Part shown: in pieces, positions 25,751 through 33,659 of the stretch
Layout: every line of letters begins with the position of its first letter
How positions within the stretch are numbered: the stretch's first letter is position 1
Origin: Oscillospiraceae bacterium
GTDB lineage: Bacteria; Bacillota; Clostridia; Oscillospirales; Acutalibacteraceae
Length of the DNA stretch: 64,000 nucleotides
NCBI GenBank assembly: GCA_015066385.1
Contig: SVOJ01000008.1
Coordinates: 1-64,000 of the forward strand
Direction of reading: 5' to 3'
The notes under the pieces: generated by a model
What the model saw: the letters and a program-made list of their open reading frames with translations, nothing else
Database searches by the model: none
Told to the model about the DNA's origin: nothing
Made by a program: the position numbers and the translations under genes

Positions 25751-25930
25751 AATGCAAAATGCACAATGCAGAATGCAAAATTATCGGGTCGTTGTGGCTC
25801 CGATTATAATGAATAATGCGATATTGAATACAATGAATCAGATCAAACTGAAAATTGCAACGGCAAAACTGCAAATTACATCATTCTATAATGGCAACGC
25901 CATTCCTTTAATTTTGCATTTTGCATTTTT
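25751..25930. repeat. AATGCAAAATGCA-bounded dispersed repeat, copy A
   Basis: About 180 bp bounded by inverted arrays of AATGCAAAATGC on the left and GCATTTTGCATT on the right. Inside are GGGTCGTTGTGGCTCCGATT and TTCTATAATGGCAACGCCAT. Close counterparts of the ends and both internal boxes occur at 61495-61717, so it belongs to a repeat family, probably a MITE. It fills most of the gap between malQ and the symporter gene. Confidence 0.75.
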
Positions 25931-25976
25931 TATGAAACAACTTTCTGTGAGGAACCAAAAAAAAGGAGGTCATCTT

Positions 25977-27497
25977 ATGGGTAAACTGCCCGATCCGAAC
26001 AAACTCAATACCTATACCAAAAAAGAAAGCATCATGTACCTCATCGGTCTTGCAGGTCAGAACATGATCTACAATATCATCGGTACGGGATTGTATTTCT
26101 ATTTCCAGAGCGTTATTTTTCTGCCTGCCATCGCCATCAGCACATTTATGACGATCGCTCGTGTATGGGATGCTTTCAATGACCCGATGATGGGTTCTAT
26201 TGTTGACCGCACCCGTACCAAGTGGGGCAAATGCCGTCCGTATCTGATTTTCTGTCCGGCGGCAATCTGCATCATTACCATTCTTACGTTCATCAATGGC
26301 CGCTATGTTGAAGGCGGCGATGCCGCACGCAATGCCTTTATTATCGGCTGGGCTGCTATTTCCTACATTCTGTGGGGTATGTGCTATACCGTCGGTGACA
26401 TTCCGTTGTGGGGCATTACGGCACTGATGACGGAAGATGCAAAAGACCGTTCTAAAATTCTGGCGCTCGCAAGAGTTGCAGCCGGCATCGGCGGCGGTCT
26501 TGTGCTTGCGGCAATTGTTCCCATTTCGCAGGCTGTCGGCAGTATGCTGACTCCCGAAAATGCAACCCCGGAACAACTTGCCGACGGTCAGCAAAAGGGC
26601 TTTATTCTGGTTGCCGTTGTCATGTCGATCATCGGCTCGGGTCTGTTCCAGTTGGCAGGTCTGTTCACAAAAGAACGTGTTGCGTCTTCCGAAAGACACT
26701 ATACACTCAAAGAAAATTTCCAACTGATGTGGAGCAACAAGCCGTTCCGTCAGCAGCTCATTTCCGGCGTGCTCAGAAGCCCCATTCAGCTTCTTATGAA
26801 TGTTGCCATGACACTGCTTGCTTACTACTTCGGCGACTACCACGGCGATTACGTTCTTTATATGGTCATTCTCGGCGGCGGTATGATGGTCGGTCAGTTT
26901 GCGATCATGCTCTTCATTCCCGGCCTTGCGCAGAAGTATGAGAAGAAGACACTTATGATCTTGTCCACCGTCATTTCCGCAATCGGTTTTGCACTGGTGT
27001 TTGTGGTTTATCTGATCGCTCCCACCGACCTCGACAAGCCCGTCTGGCTGGTTGTCAATGCCGTTCTCTTTGCCGTTGCAGGTGCAGGACAGGGGGCTTT
27101 GAACGTGTTGCAGTCTGTTATGATCGCCGATACGGTCGACTACGAAGAATACCTGCACGGTGTTCGTCCCGACGGTGTTTTCTTCTCGGGGCAGAGCTTC
27201 ATCACAAAACTTTCCACCGGTATTGCTTCCATTATTTCCGGTGTTGTTTATGCCGTCGTCGGTTTCTCGGGCAGTGCGGTCGAAGAACTCAACAATGCGC
27301 TTTACAACGGTGCGTCGTTCAAATATGACTATCCCGAATACGCAGCCGCCATGTTCTTCCTGTGCTCCATTCCGCCCGCAATCGGTCTGTTCCTGTCGGT
27401 CATCCCCATTCGCAATTATGCCTTGACCAACAAAGAGCATTCCCGCATTCTTGCCGAATTGCAATCCCGCCGCCACGGCAGCGAAAACGCAGAATAA
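25977..27497 (+). CDS. GPH-family sugar:cation symporter
   Basis: 506 residues from the ATG at 25977, preceded by AAAAAGGAGGT; the ORF-track start lies inside the upstream repeat. This MelB-type transporter of the major facilitator superfamily has about 12 transmembrane segments. The loop 2-3 signature is RVWDAFNDPMMGSIVDRTRTKWGKCRPY, where the paired Asp residues bind the coupling cation in MelB. DYEEYLHGVRPDGVFFSGQSFITKLSTG near the C-terminus is typical of the family. Substrate is unknown; with malQ and GH92 beside it, glucosides or mannosides are likely. Confidence 0.93.
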   Translation: MGKLPDPNKLNTYTKKESIMYLIGLAGQNMIYNIIGTGLYFYFQSVIFLPAIAISTFMTIARVWDAFNDPMMGSIVDRTRTKWGKCRPYLIFCPAAICIITILTFINGRYVEGGDAARNAFIIGWAAISYILWGMCYTVGDIPLWGITALMTEDAKDRSKILALARVAAGIGGGLVLAAIVPISQAVGSMLTPENATPEQLADGQQKGFILVAVVMSIIGSGLFQLAGLFTKERVASSERHYTLKENFQLMWSNKPFRQQLISGVLRSPIQLLMNVAMTLLAYYFGDYHGDYVLYMVILGGGMMVGQFAIMLFIPGLAQKYEKKTLMILSTVISAIGFALVFVVYLIAPTDLDKPVWLVVNAVLFAVAGAGQGALNVLQSVMIADTVDYEEYLHGVRPDGVFFSGQSFITKLSTGIASIISGVVYAVVGFSGSAVEELNNALYNGASFKYDYPEYAAAMFFLCSIPPAIGLFLSVIPIRNYALTNKEHSRILAELQSRRHGSENAE

Positions 27498-27516
27498 AAA
27501 ATAAAACCGATTTGCA

Positions 27517-27545
27517 TTGACAAACCGGGTGAAAATGATTATAAT
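27517..27545 (+). promoter_or_regulatory. antisense promoter of small locus 1
   Basis: TTGACA-17-TATAAT is a perfect consensus promoter directed toward the small ORF's 3' end. Confidence 0.85.
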
Positions 27546-27551
27546 ATAACC

Positions 27552-27646
27552 GTAGAGGCTACCGTTTAAAGCGGTTGGTGCCTTATGTTAATGGTATTTT
27601 TGCATTAACAACCGTCACTTGGCAGAGTGGCGGTTGTTACCTTTTT
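27552..27646 (+). ncRNA. predicted antisense RNA of small locus 1 (about 95 nt)
   Basis: It starts near ACCGTAGAGGC and ends at the hairpin AACAACCGTCAC...GTGGCGGTTGTT (27607-27638) followed by TTTTT. It overlaps the opposite-strand small ORF at its last codons and terminator. Its 5' part (CGTAGAGGCTACCGTTTAAA) is an inverted copy of the ORF transcript's 5' end. By layout it is the candidate antitoxin RNA. No known Rfam family was recognised. Confidence 0.65.
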
Positions 27647-27710
27647 GCTTAAACTTGATATGTATAGTAAAAGTGAAATTACCAACATGAAAAGTCAAAG
27701 TGATGGGCAT
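27615..27710 (-). CDS. 31-residue small protein, copy 1
   Basis: The peptide begins MPITLTFHVGNFTFTIHIKF and ends in NNRHSAK. It is too short for the ORF track. The start is preceded by AAAGGAGGTGAGACAA, whose Shine-Dalgarno is folded into CCTCC-GAAA-GGAGG. Strict alternation of Thr/His/Lys with Leu/Phe/Ile/Val suggests one beta-hairpin with a Gly-Asn turn and a basic tail. A consensus promoter lies 66 bp upstream of the start codon. Two paralogues follow at 28884 and 29201. The stop lies within the shared terminator stem. Family unknown to me; a type I toxin is the leading guess. Confidence 0.75.
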   Translation of the reverse strand: MPITLTFHVGNFTFTIHIKFKQKGNNRHSAK

Positions 27711-27775
27711 TTGTCTCACCTCCTTTCGGAGGATTGACACCAACCGCCTTTTAAGCCGCCTCTACGATCGGCATA

Positions 27776-27804
27776 AGTATACCGCTTGTGACGGCTTTTG
27801 TCAA
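27776..27804 (-). promoter_or_regulatory. sense promoter of small locus 1
   Basis: On the minus strand TTGACA-17-TATACT directly abuts the stop codon of the upstream acetyltransferase-like gene. Confidence 0.8.
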
Positions 27805-28686
27805 TTATTCATTTTGTAACATTCTGAAAATTTCTTCTTCATTGTCGCATTTATCATAATCACCAATCAACTTTCCTTGATAGTGATATTTGATACCCTT
27901 TTGTTTATTTTTTAATACACATTCAGCAAGTGAATGAACATCATACTGTTTTGCAAAAGCAGCAAATGCCCTGATACGCATTTTGTCAAGCATAGAACCG
28001 TTGCACGGAAAGTCAACACATTCCCAACAACCGTTCAGATTTTGTTGTCTGCAGCAGTTGTAGTTTTTGCACCATCCGTGCATTTCACAGCCGCCTTCCT
28101 GACAGCCGACACAGGTTGCATCGTGCTCACATACGCAGCAGGCAAGGCCGCAATATGCGATCGGGGAGCGTCTTTTTCTTGCATAATAATAACCACCGGG
28201 ACGGAAATCATTGGTCAGAACAAAACTGAACTTTTTTACCGTGTCGGTGCGCATGGCAAATGCAGGCAGCACCTTGATGCACATGGTCCGCACATCAAAA
28301 TCCGTATAAAAATGATGCACGGCGCAGGTCAACAACTCACTGAAATATGTCGGTGTTTCATACGCAGAACATAAGTCAATCCGCAATACACCAAATTCGC
28401 CACCGAAAATTTCAACCGTACCGATTGCCTTGTCGATACTTTTGTCCACTACGGCAAAACGCACATATCGCTGTTGTTCATATTCCGACAGCCAGAATAA
28501 AATTGCCGCTTCCATTTCTGCAACGCTTTCAAAATAAAAACCGCTTGTGCATGCATCAGCATTCATCCGTGCGACCGACTCTTTGTCTGCATAACATTTC
28601 AAAAGGTCTTCGGCATCGTGCAGAGAAACAAGGCGCAGCATAAAACTTTCTGTTTCATAAGACGGACAATGAATATACGGGTTCAT
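27805..28686 (-). CDS. GNAT-like acetyltransferase fused to a Cys-rich DUF3795-type domain
   Basis: About 293 residues. The ATG at 28686 is chosen because AAGGAG precedes it; the track start nine codons earlier has none. Residues 1-165 resemble a GNAT N-acetyltransferase (SFMLRLVSLHDAEDLLKCYAD, then DKAIGTVEIFGG), although the usual acetyl-CoA loop Q/R-x-x-G-x-A is not clear. Residues 180-260 form a Cys-rich module, IAYCGLACCVCEHDATCVGCQEGGCEMHGWCKNY...GCWECVDFPC, typical of DUF3795 proteins and probably metal-binding. The gene sits between two inverted copies of the small-ORF locus, which suggests an acquired cassette. Confidence 0.75.
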   Translation of the reverse strand: MNPYIHCPSYETESFMLRLVSLHDAEDLLKCYADKESVARMNADACTSGFYFESVAEMEAAILFWLSEYEQQRYVRFAVVDKSIDKAIGTVEIFGGEFGVLRIDLCSAYETPTYFSELLTCAVHHFYTDFDVRTMCIKVLPAFAMRTDTVKKFSFVLTNDFRPGGYYYARKRRSPIAYCGLACCVCEHDATCVGCQEGGCEMHGWCKNYNCCRQQNLNGCWECVDFPCNGSMLDKMRIRAFAAFAKQYDVHSLAECVLKNKQKGIKYHYQGKLIGDYDKCDNEEEIFRMLQNE

Positions 28687-28788
28687 GCAAATCTCCTTAT
28701 TAAAAAAGAACATTTGTTCTATTTTACTTTGAATATACTACATTCTGTTTTACTTGTCAATACAAATTAACAAACTTTTTCCGAAATA

Positions 28789-28817
28789 TTGACAAAATCC
28801 GCTTGTCGGAATATAAT
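28789..28817 (+). promoter_or_regulatory. sense promoter of small locus 2
   Basis: A perfect TTGACA-17-TATAAT consensus. Confidence 0.85.
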
Positions 28818-28883
28818 AATTCCGATCGTAGAGGCGGCTTAAAAGGCGGTTGGTGTCAGATCCTCCGAAAGGAGGTGAGACAT

Positions 28884-28973
28884 ATGCCCATTACTTTAAC
28901 ATTCCATATTTGTAACATAACGATTACAATAAGAATTAAGGTAAAAAGCAACAACCGCCACTCTGCCAAGTGA
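28884..28973 (+). CDS. 29-residue small protein, copy 2
   Basis: The peptide begins MPITLTFHICNITITIRIKV and ends NNRHSAK. Relative to copy 1 most codon changes are synonymous, and the others are mostly conservative (V to I, F to I, H to R) with one in-frame 6-bp deletion. This is the pattern of a protein under selection. The same SD hairpin (TCCTCCGAAAGGAGG) ends 8 bp before the ATG. The transcript would run from about 28824 through the hairpin at 28950-28981. Confidence 0.78.
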   Translation: MPITLTFHICNITITIRIKVKSNNRHSAK

Positions 28974-29035
28974 CGGTTGTTTAACAAAAAATATTTAACA
29001 ATCAGACACTAACCGCTTTAAACGGTAGCCTCTAC
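28943..29035 (-). ncRNA. predicted antisense RNA of small locus 2 (about 93 nt)
   Basis: It is driven by the minus-strand promoter at 29042-29070. It ends at the 32-bp hairpin shared with the ORF transcript, followed by TTTTT on this strand; the other strand has no T run after the hairpin, so termination is stronger for the antisense RNA. Same design as locus 1. Confidence 0.65.
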
Positions 29036-29041
29036 GGTTAC

Positions 29042-29070
29042 ATTATAGCCAATTGCTTCCGATTTGTCAA
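29042..29070 (-). promoter_or_regulatory. antisense promoter of small locus 2
   Basis: On the minus strand TTGACA-17-TATAAT, a perfect consensus pointing at the small ORF. Confidence 0.85.
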
Positions 29071-29107
29071 TGCAGATCGGAAGTTTATTTTTATCTTTTC
29101 CGAAATA

Positions 29108-29136
29108 TTGACAAATATCGATACAAGCGGTATATT
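29108..29136 (+). promoter_or_regulatory. sense promoter of small locus 3
   Basis: TTGACA-17-TATATT, about 65 bp upstream of the GTG start. Confidence 0.8.
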
Positions 29137-29200
29137 TGACCTGATCGTAGAGGCGGCTTAGGGCGGTTGGTGTCAATTCCTCCGAAAGGAGGTGAGACAT

Positions 29201-29296
29201 GTGCCTGTAACTTTGACTTTTCATGTTGGTAATTTTACTTTTACTATACATATCAAGTTTAAGCAAAAAGGTAACAACCGCCACCCTGGCCGGTGA
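29201..29296 (+). CDS. 31-residue small protein, copy 3
   Basis: A GTG start yields MPVTLTFHVGNFTFTIHIKF with the tail NNRHPGR. The ATG two bases earlier (29199) opens a frame that stops after three codons, so GTG is the start. DNA identity with copy 1 is very high in the coding part. The SD hairpin is the same as in the other copies. The tail differs (SAK to PGR) together with compensating changes in the terminator stem (CCACCCTGGCCGGTG). Confidence 0.73.
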   Translation: MPVTLTFHVGNFTFTIHIKFKQKGNNRHPGR

Positions 29297-29358
29297 CGGT
29301 TGTTCAATAAAAAAATTTAACAACTAAGACACTAACCGCTTTAAACGGTAGCCTCTAC
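29265..29358 (-). ncRNA. predicted antisense RNA of small locus 3 (about 94 nt)
   Basis: It starts near ACCGTAGAGGCTACC and ends after the shared hairpin (29273-29304) with TTTTT. Its promoter flank TTGACAAATCGGAAGCAATT is nearly the same as in locus 2, so loci 2 and 3 look like a tandem duplication. Confidence 0.65.
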
Positions 29359-29364
29359 GGTTAT

Positions 29365-29393
29365 ATTATAGTCAATTGCTTCCGATTTGTCAA
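29365..29393 (-). promoter_or_regulatory. antisense promoter of small locus 3
   Basis: On the minus strand TTGACA-17-TATAAT, a perfect consensus. Confidence 0.85.
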
Positions 29394-29413
29394 TGCAGAT
29401 CGGAAGTTTTTTG

Positions 29414-31216
29414 TTATGTAAACTGTGAATTGTAGAGTGTGCTGTAGAATCCGCCGAGTTGCAGCAGTTCTTCGTGGTTGCCGTGCTCGGTGATTTCACC
29501 GTTCTGCACCACAAGAATGGTGTCGGCATTCTGAATGGTGGAAAGTCTGTGGGCGATCACAAAGCAGGTTCGGCCCTGCATCAGCTCGTTCATGGCATCC
29601 CTGATCTGTATTTCGGTTCTTGAGTCAACATTGGAAGTCGCTTCGTCGAGAATCAGCATGGGGGCATCCGACAAAAAGGCACGGGCAATGGTGATGAGCT
29701 GTTTTTGCCCCTTTGAAATGTTCACCCCGTCATCGGATAAAACCGTGTCATATCCGTCGGGCAGACTCTCTATATAACGGTCGATTCTGGCGGCTTTTGC
29801 GGCGGAACGGACCTCTTCTTCTGTTGCATCTTCTCTGCCGTAGGCAATGTTTTCAAACACCGTGCCGTGGAACAGCCATGTATCCTGCAATACCATGGTA
29901 AAACTCTTACGTAGGTCTGCACGTTTAATTTGCATGGACGGAATGCCGTCAATGCGGATTTCGCCCGATTGCGGATCGTAAAAGCGCATCAAGAGGTTGA
30001 TGATCGTTGTTTTTCCTGCCCCTGTCGGACCTACGATGGCAACGGTTGTGCCGGGTTGTGCCGTTACGGAAATGTGTTTGAGGATTGGTTTTTCGGGCAC
30101 ATAAGCGAAGGACACATCGTCAAGCACCGCTTCACCCCGCACATTTTCAAGAGGTTGTGCATCTTCTGCATCGGTAGGTTCGCTCGGTTCATCGAGAATA
30201 CGGAACACCCGCTCCGCCGCCGAGAATGCCGACTGAAATTCATGCAGAATATTTGAAAATTCGTTGATCGGCCCTGCAAACTTGCGGGAGTATTGCACAA
30301 ACTGTGCCACGCCGCCTAATGTGATGAACATGGCAGACCCCGCCGCCACGGCACCGCTTTGTGAGTTCATATACAAAATACCGCCGAAAATGGCAACCAG
30401 CGCAATGGAAATGTTGTTGATGAGGTTGATGCTCGGGAACAGCAATGCCGCACTGTATTCGGCATTGTAGTAGGCATCCATGGCTTCTTCGTTGCGTTTG
30501 TTGAAGCGGTCGGAAATCACATCCTGCCTGCCGTAGGCTTCGATGCTTCTTGCACCCGACAGCATTTCTTCCGCATAGCCGTTGAGCTCGCCGTATTTTT
30601 TGCTTCGTTTGCTGAACAGCGGCCGCACCTTTTTGGAACGGTAGCGGGTGAACAGCACCGAAACGGGCACGGTGAACACAAAAATGAGGATCATCGGCTT
30701 TGAAATATTCCACATGAAAATCAACGAGCCGATGACGGTGTAAATGCTTGTCATAACCTGCACAAGGTCATGCGAAAGGGTGCTGTTGACGGTGTCTATG
30801 TCGTAGGACAGGTGGCTGATGATGTCCCCCGTGTGATTGGTGTCAAAATAATTGACAGGCAGGGTGTTGAGCTTTTCAAACAACTCTTTTCGCATTTTGT
30901 AAGTGATTTTCTGGCTTAAGTGAATCATAATCACCGCAAGGATGTAGGACAGCCCTGCCGACAGCGCATAGCAGACGATCATTTTGATGACATTCACCCA
31001 CACCGCATCAAAATCGACACCGCTTGCAAGTTCAATCGCATCAATTGCCGCACCCGAATAGCGAGGGCCCAGCAGGGAAAGCTGATTGGAAAGAAGCGTG
31101 AACACAATGGCAGGTATAAATAAGTGCCATTGTTGCAACACGTATTTTCCCAATCGTATGAAAATGCCTTTGTTATCGCGTTTGCGCACGGGTGTCTTTT
31201 CTTTTTTCTCAGTCAA
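29414..31216 (-). CDS. ABC exporter subunit B (TMD-NBD) with a degenerate signature motif
   Basis: About 600 residues. A TTG at 31216 is the likely start: GGGAGGTG lies 6 bp upstream, and it overlaps the partner gene's stop by 8 bp. The ORF-track start lies far inside the partner. Six transmembrane helices (residues 25-310) precede an ATPase domain with Walker A GPTGAGKTT, a signature that reads ISKGQ where LSGGQ is usual, and an intact Walker B LILDEAT followed by the switch His (VIAHRLSTI). It forms a heterodimer with the next gene's product. Substrate (drug, lipid or peptide) unknown. Confidence 0.9.
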   Translation of the reverse strand: MTEKKEKTPVRKRDNKGIFIRLGKYVLQQWHLFIPAIVFTLLSNQLSLLGPRYSGAAIDAIELASGVDFDAVWVNVIKMIVCYALSAGLSYILAVIMIHLSQKITYKMRKELFEKLNTLPVNYFDTNHTGDIISHLSYDIDTVNSTLSHDLVQVMTSIYTVIGSLIFMWNISKPMILIFVFTVPVSVLFTRYRSKKVRPLFSKRSKKYGELNGYAEEMLSGARSIEAYGRQDVISDRFNKRNEEAMDAYYNAEYSAALLFPSINLINNISIALVAIFGGILYMNSQSGAVAAGSAMFITLGGVAQFVQYSRKFAGPINEFSNILHEFQSAFSAAERVFRILDEPSEPTDAEDAQPLENVRGEAVLDDVSFAYVPEKPILKHISVTAQPGTTVAIVGPTGAGKTTIINLLMRFYDPQSGEIRIDGIPSMQIKRADLRKSFTMVLQDTWLFHGTVFENIAYGREDATEEEVRSAAKAARIDRYIESLPDGYDTVLSDDGVNISKGQKQLITIARAFLSDAPMLILDEATSNVDSRTEIQIRDAMNELMQGRTCFVIAHRLSTIQNADTILVVQNGEITEHGNHEELLQLGGFYSTLYNSQFT

Positions 31217-32936
31217 CAAAAGCACCTCCCATCTGTGAATCGCTGATCTCACGGTAGGCAAGGCAGGTTTCAAGCAGATCGTTATGCGTACCTTTGCCGA
31301 TGATTCTGCCGTCTTCAAGAACAAGAATCAGATCGCAGTTTTTGACGGAACTGACACGCTGTGCCACGGTAATGACGGTTGTATCTGTTAAGTTTGCATC
31401 GAGTGCCTGCCGCAGCAGTGCATCCGTTTTATAGTCCAAAGCGGACGAGGAATCGTCTAAAATCAGAATATCGGGATTGCCTGCCAGTGCACGGGCAAGC
31501 AGAACTCTTTGCCGTTGCCCGCCTGACAGGTTTGTGCCGTTGGCGGAAAGCAGATGGCCATAGCCGTCGGGAATGTCGCTGATAAAACCGTGTGCCTGTG
31601 CAATTTCGGCGGCACGGCGGATGTCTTCGTCGGATATTTCTCTGCCGAAACGGATGTTTTCAGCAATTGTATCGGCATAAATAAAGCCGTTCTGCAGGGA
31701 TGCACCGATCCTGTTCGTCAGGTCTTCACGGCTGTAAGAGGTAATATTTTTTCCGTTTATGCGGATTTCACCCTCGTTGGGCTCGTAAAAACGAAGAAGC
31801 AATCGAATAAGGGTGGATTTGCCGCTGCCCGTAGCACCGATGATGCCGAGCCGTTGTCCTTTTTGCAACGAAAATGAGATATTTTCAAGATTTTTACTTT
31901 TACCGAAGTAGGAAAAGCCGACATCGGAAAAGGTGACGTGAGCGTTGTCGGTCGGGTTTGTGTCGGGGGTGACCGTGTAGCGGTCGGGGGTGTCAAGAAC
32001 CTGCGAAATGCGGTTTGCTGATGCGGCACATTTTGTGTACATCACAAACATGCGCGACAGTGACATCATTGCCATGGAAATAAGGGTAAAATACTGCATG
32101 AATGCAATCACGGTGGCAGGGCTTGTCAGGTCGCTTTTTACCCTGTAGGCGGCAACGGCAACAACGCCCGCAATGCCTAAATTCATAAGCAGGGTCATCA
32201 CGGGGTTAACAATACCCATAATGGTGCCTGCCTTGCGTTCACGGGCAGAAAGTTCGCGGTTGACACGGTCGTAACGGCGGTTTTCGTGGTCATTTTTGGA
32301 GAGAGCCTTGATTACGCGGATGCCCTGAATATCTTCACGTGCAACACGCACCATGCCGTCCACGCTTTTTTGCACATCGCTGTACAGCGGAACACCTTTT
32401 CGGGAAATGCCGTACACGGTTGCAAAAATAACAGGCAATGTTGCAAGCATAACAAGCGATAACGCGGAGTCCATCAGCATCGTCAGCACCGTTCCGCCGA
32501 TGAGCAGAATCGGGGCACGTACTCCCATGCGTTGCATCATGCCGATAAAATTTTGCACATTGTAGGTGTCGGTGGTGATGCGTGATTCAAGCGAGGGGAT
32601 GGTGAACTTGTCCGTGTCTGTTGCGGATAGATACAAAGTTTTGCTGAACAGTTCTTTGCGCATGGCTTTGGAAAAACGGGTGGTCACTTTGGCCGCCATG
32701 CGGTTTGCGATGATGTTGCCCAAACACGCAATGATGCTGAAAATTACCATGACAACGCCGTAAAATACAATTTTGCCGATGTTTTGCTCAATGATTACAT
32801 TTTCGAGAATGTGCGTCAGAATATAAGGCAGAAACAGTTCTGCCACCGTCCCTGTGACTTTGACAAGAAAGCCCGCCGCCATCCGCAGACGATAGGGTTT
32901 TAAATACAGTAAAATCCGTTTCATTTTTAACCCCAT
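31209..32936 (-). CDS. ABC exporter subunit A (TMD-NBD) with a degenerate Walker B
   Basis: The 575-residue partner of subunit B has six transmembrane helices, Walker A GATGSGKST and a canonical signature LSGGQRQR. In its Walker B LILDDSS the catalytic Glu is Asp, and the switch region is TVAQRVSSV, with Gln for His. These changes match the inactive-site half of heterodimeric exporters such as BmrCD or TM287/288. The start overlaps the upstream gene's stop by 10 bp; an ATG at 32924 is an alternative. Confidence 0.9.
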   Translation of the reverse strand: MGLKMKRILLYLKPYRLRMAAGFLVKVTGTVAELFLPYILTHILENVIIEQNIGKIVFYGVVMVIFSIIACLGNIIANRMAAKVTTRFSKAMRKELFSKTLYLSATDTDKFTIPSLESRITTDTYNVQNFIGMMQRMGVRAPILLIGGTVLTMLMDSALSLVMLATLPVIFATVYGISRKGVPLYSDVQKSVDGMVRVAREDIQGIRVIKALSKNDHENRRYDRVNRELSARERKAGTIMGIVNPVMTLLMNLGIAGVVAVAAYRVKSDLTSPATVIAFMQYFTLISMAMMSLSRMFVMYTKCAASANRISQVLDTPDRYTVTPDTNPTDNAHVTFSDVGFSYFGKSKNLENISFSLQKGQRLGIIGATGSGKSTLIRLLLRFYEPNEGEIRINGKNITSYSREDLTNRIGASLQNGFIYADTIAENIRFGREISDEDIRRAAEIAQAHGFISDIPDGYGHLLSANGTNLSGGQRQRVLLARALAGNPDILILDDSSSALDYKTDALLRQALDANLTDTTVITVAQRVSSVKNCDLILVLEDGRIIGKGTHNDLLETCLAYREISDSQMGGAFVD

Positions 32937-33562
32937 ACATCTTCCTGCGTTCCGAACTGACCGTCTTCCACGGGGGCATCCGCAAAGCCGGTGGTGGTTT
33001 CGGGCGGGGGAGGAATAAACAGCGTTGTGTCTTCCGTCGGAATGTCTTCGATCGGTACGTCTGTCGGCAGAATGAATTCGTCCGTTGCGTTTTCGCCGAA
33101 ATCGTCCTGCGGCAGGGTGGTCACTTCACCGAATTGATTGTCCACGGAAATGTTTTCTTCTTCAATCGACGGCACTTCCGGTGGCGGTGCATCGGAAATT
33201 TCAAGCGCTGTGTCGGTCAGCACAAAGCCGACGGCAAAAAGAATCGGCAGGGCAATTGTCAGCAACACAAGACCGCGGTGCGAAAGCGGTTTGTCATCGT
33301 TTTGTTCGTTGATACGATACCCTTCGGCATCCACACGGTCGGGAAACTCACGGCTGAAACGGTAATAGCCCTTTGTCTTTTCGGCAAAGGGTGCTTTTTT
33401 GTCAGCGGCTTTTTCAATAAGCGTGCGGTATTGCGGATCGGCCGTGGGGCTTACCTGCTTTTTTTTCATGTAGTTGCGCTGACCGGGCTTGCGGTTTTCT
33501 TTGCGCTGACGCAAATTTTCACGCAGAAAATAGACGGTGTTGCGCAGTGTTTCAAATGCCAT
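32927..33562 (-). CDS. single-pass membrane protein with acidic, Pro-rich outer tail
   Basis: The 211-residue protein has a basic cytosolic N-terminus (about 95 residues, RENLRQRKENRKPGQRNYMKKK), one transmembrane helix (about 96-118, LVLLTIALPILFAVGFVL) and an acidic extracellular tail with TTLPQDD and PPPPETTT repeats. No known domain. AAAGGA precedes the start at 7 bp. It is the first gene of the operon with the ABC exporter and overlaps it, so a role as accessory or regulator of the exporter is possible but unproven. Confidence 0.65.
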   Translation of the reverse strand: MAFETLRNTVYFLRENLRQRKENRKPGQRNYMKKKQVSPTADPQYRTLIEKAADKKAPFAEKTKGYYRFSREFPDRVDAEGYRINEQNDDKPLSHRGLVLLTIALPILFAVGFVLTDTALEISDAPPPEVPSIEEENISVDNQFGEVTTLPQDDFGENATDEFILPTDVPIEDIPTEDTTLFIPPPPETTTGFADAPVEDGQFGTQEDVWG

Positions 33563-33659
33563 GCAAGAATCCTTTCATAGTTTCCATTTTTTTTGCATTG
33601 CGCCTGACAAGGCATAAGAATAAAATGAAAACAGATAGTTTTAAGGAGTGGTAAAAACC

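Noticed and set aside
25752-25976. N-terminal extension of the sugar symporter
   Set aside because: It lies in the dispersed repeat, and the AAAAAGGAGGT site marks the ATG at 25977.
29018-29323. 101-residue minus-strand ORF through the small loci 2 and 3
   Set aside because: It crosses promoters and the terminator hairpin and overlaps the better-supported small ORF on the plus strand.
27517-29393. Reading the three small loci as simple MITEs
   Set aside because: The inverted CGTAGAGGC ends allow it, but no target duplication is clear, and selection on the promoters and ORF is not expected of a passive element. Mobility is not excluded.
27540-29400. A CRISPR array
   Set aside because: The repeats are about 280 bp, in both orientations, with no short regular spacers and no cas genes.
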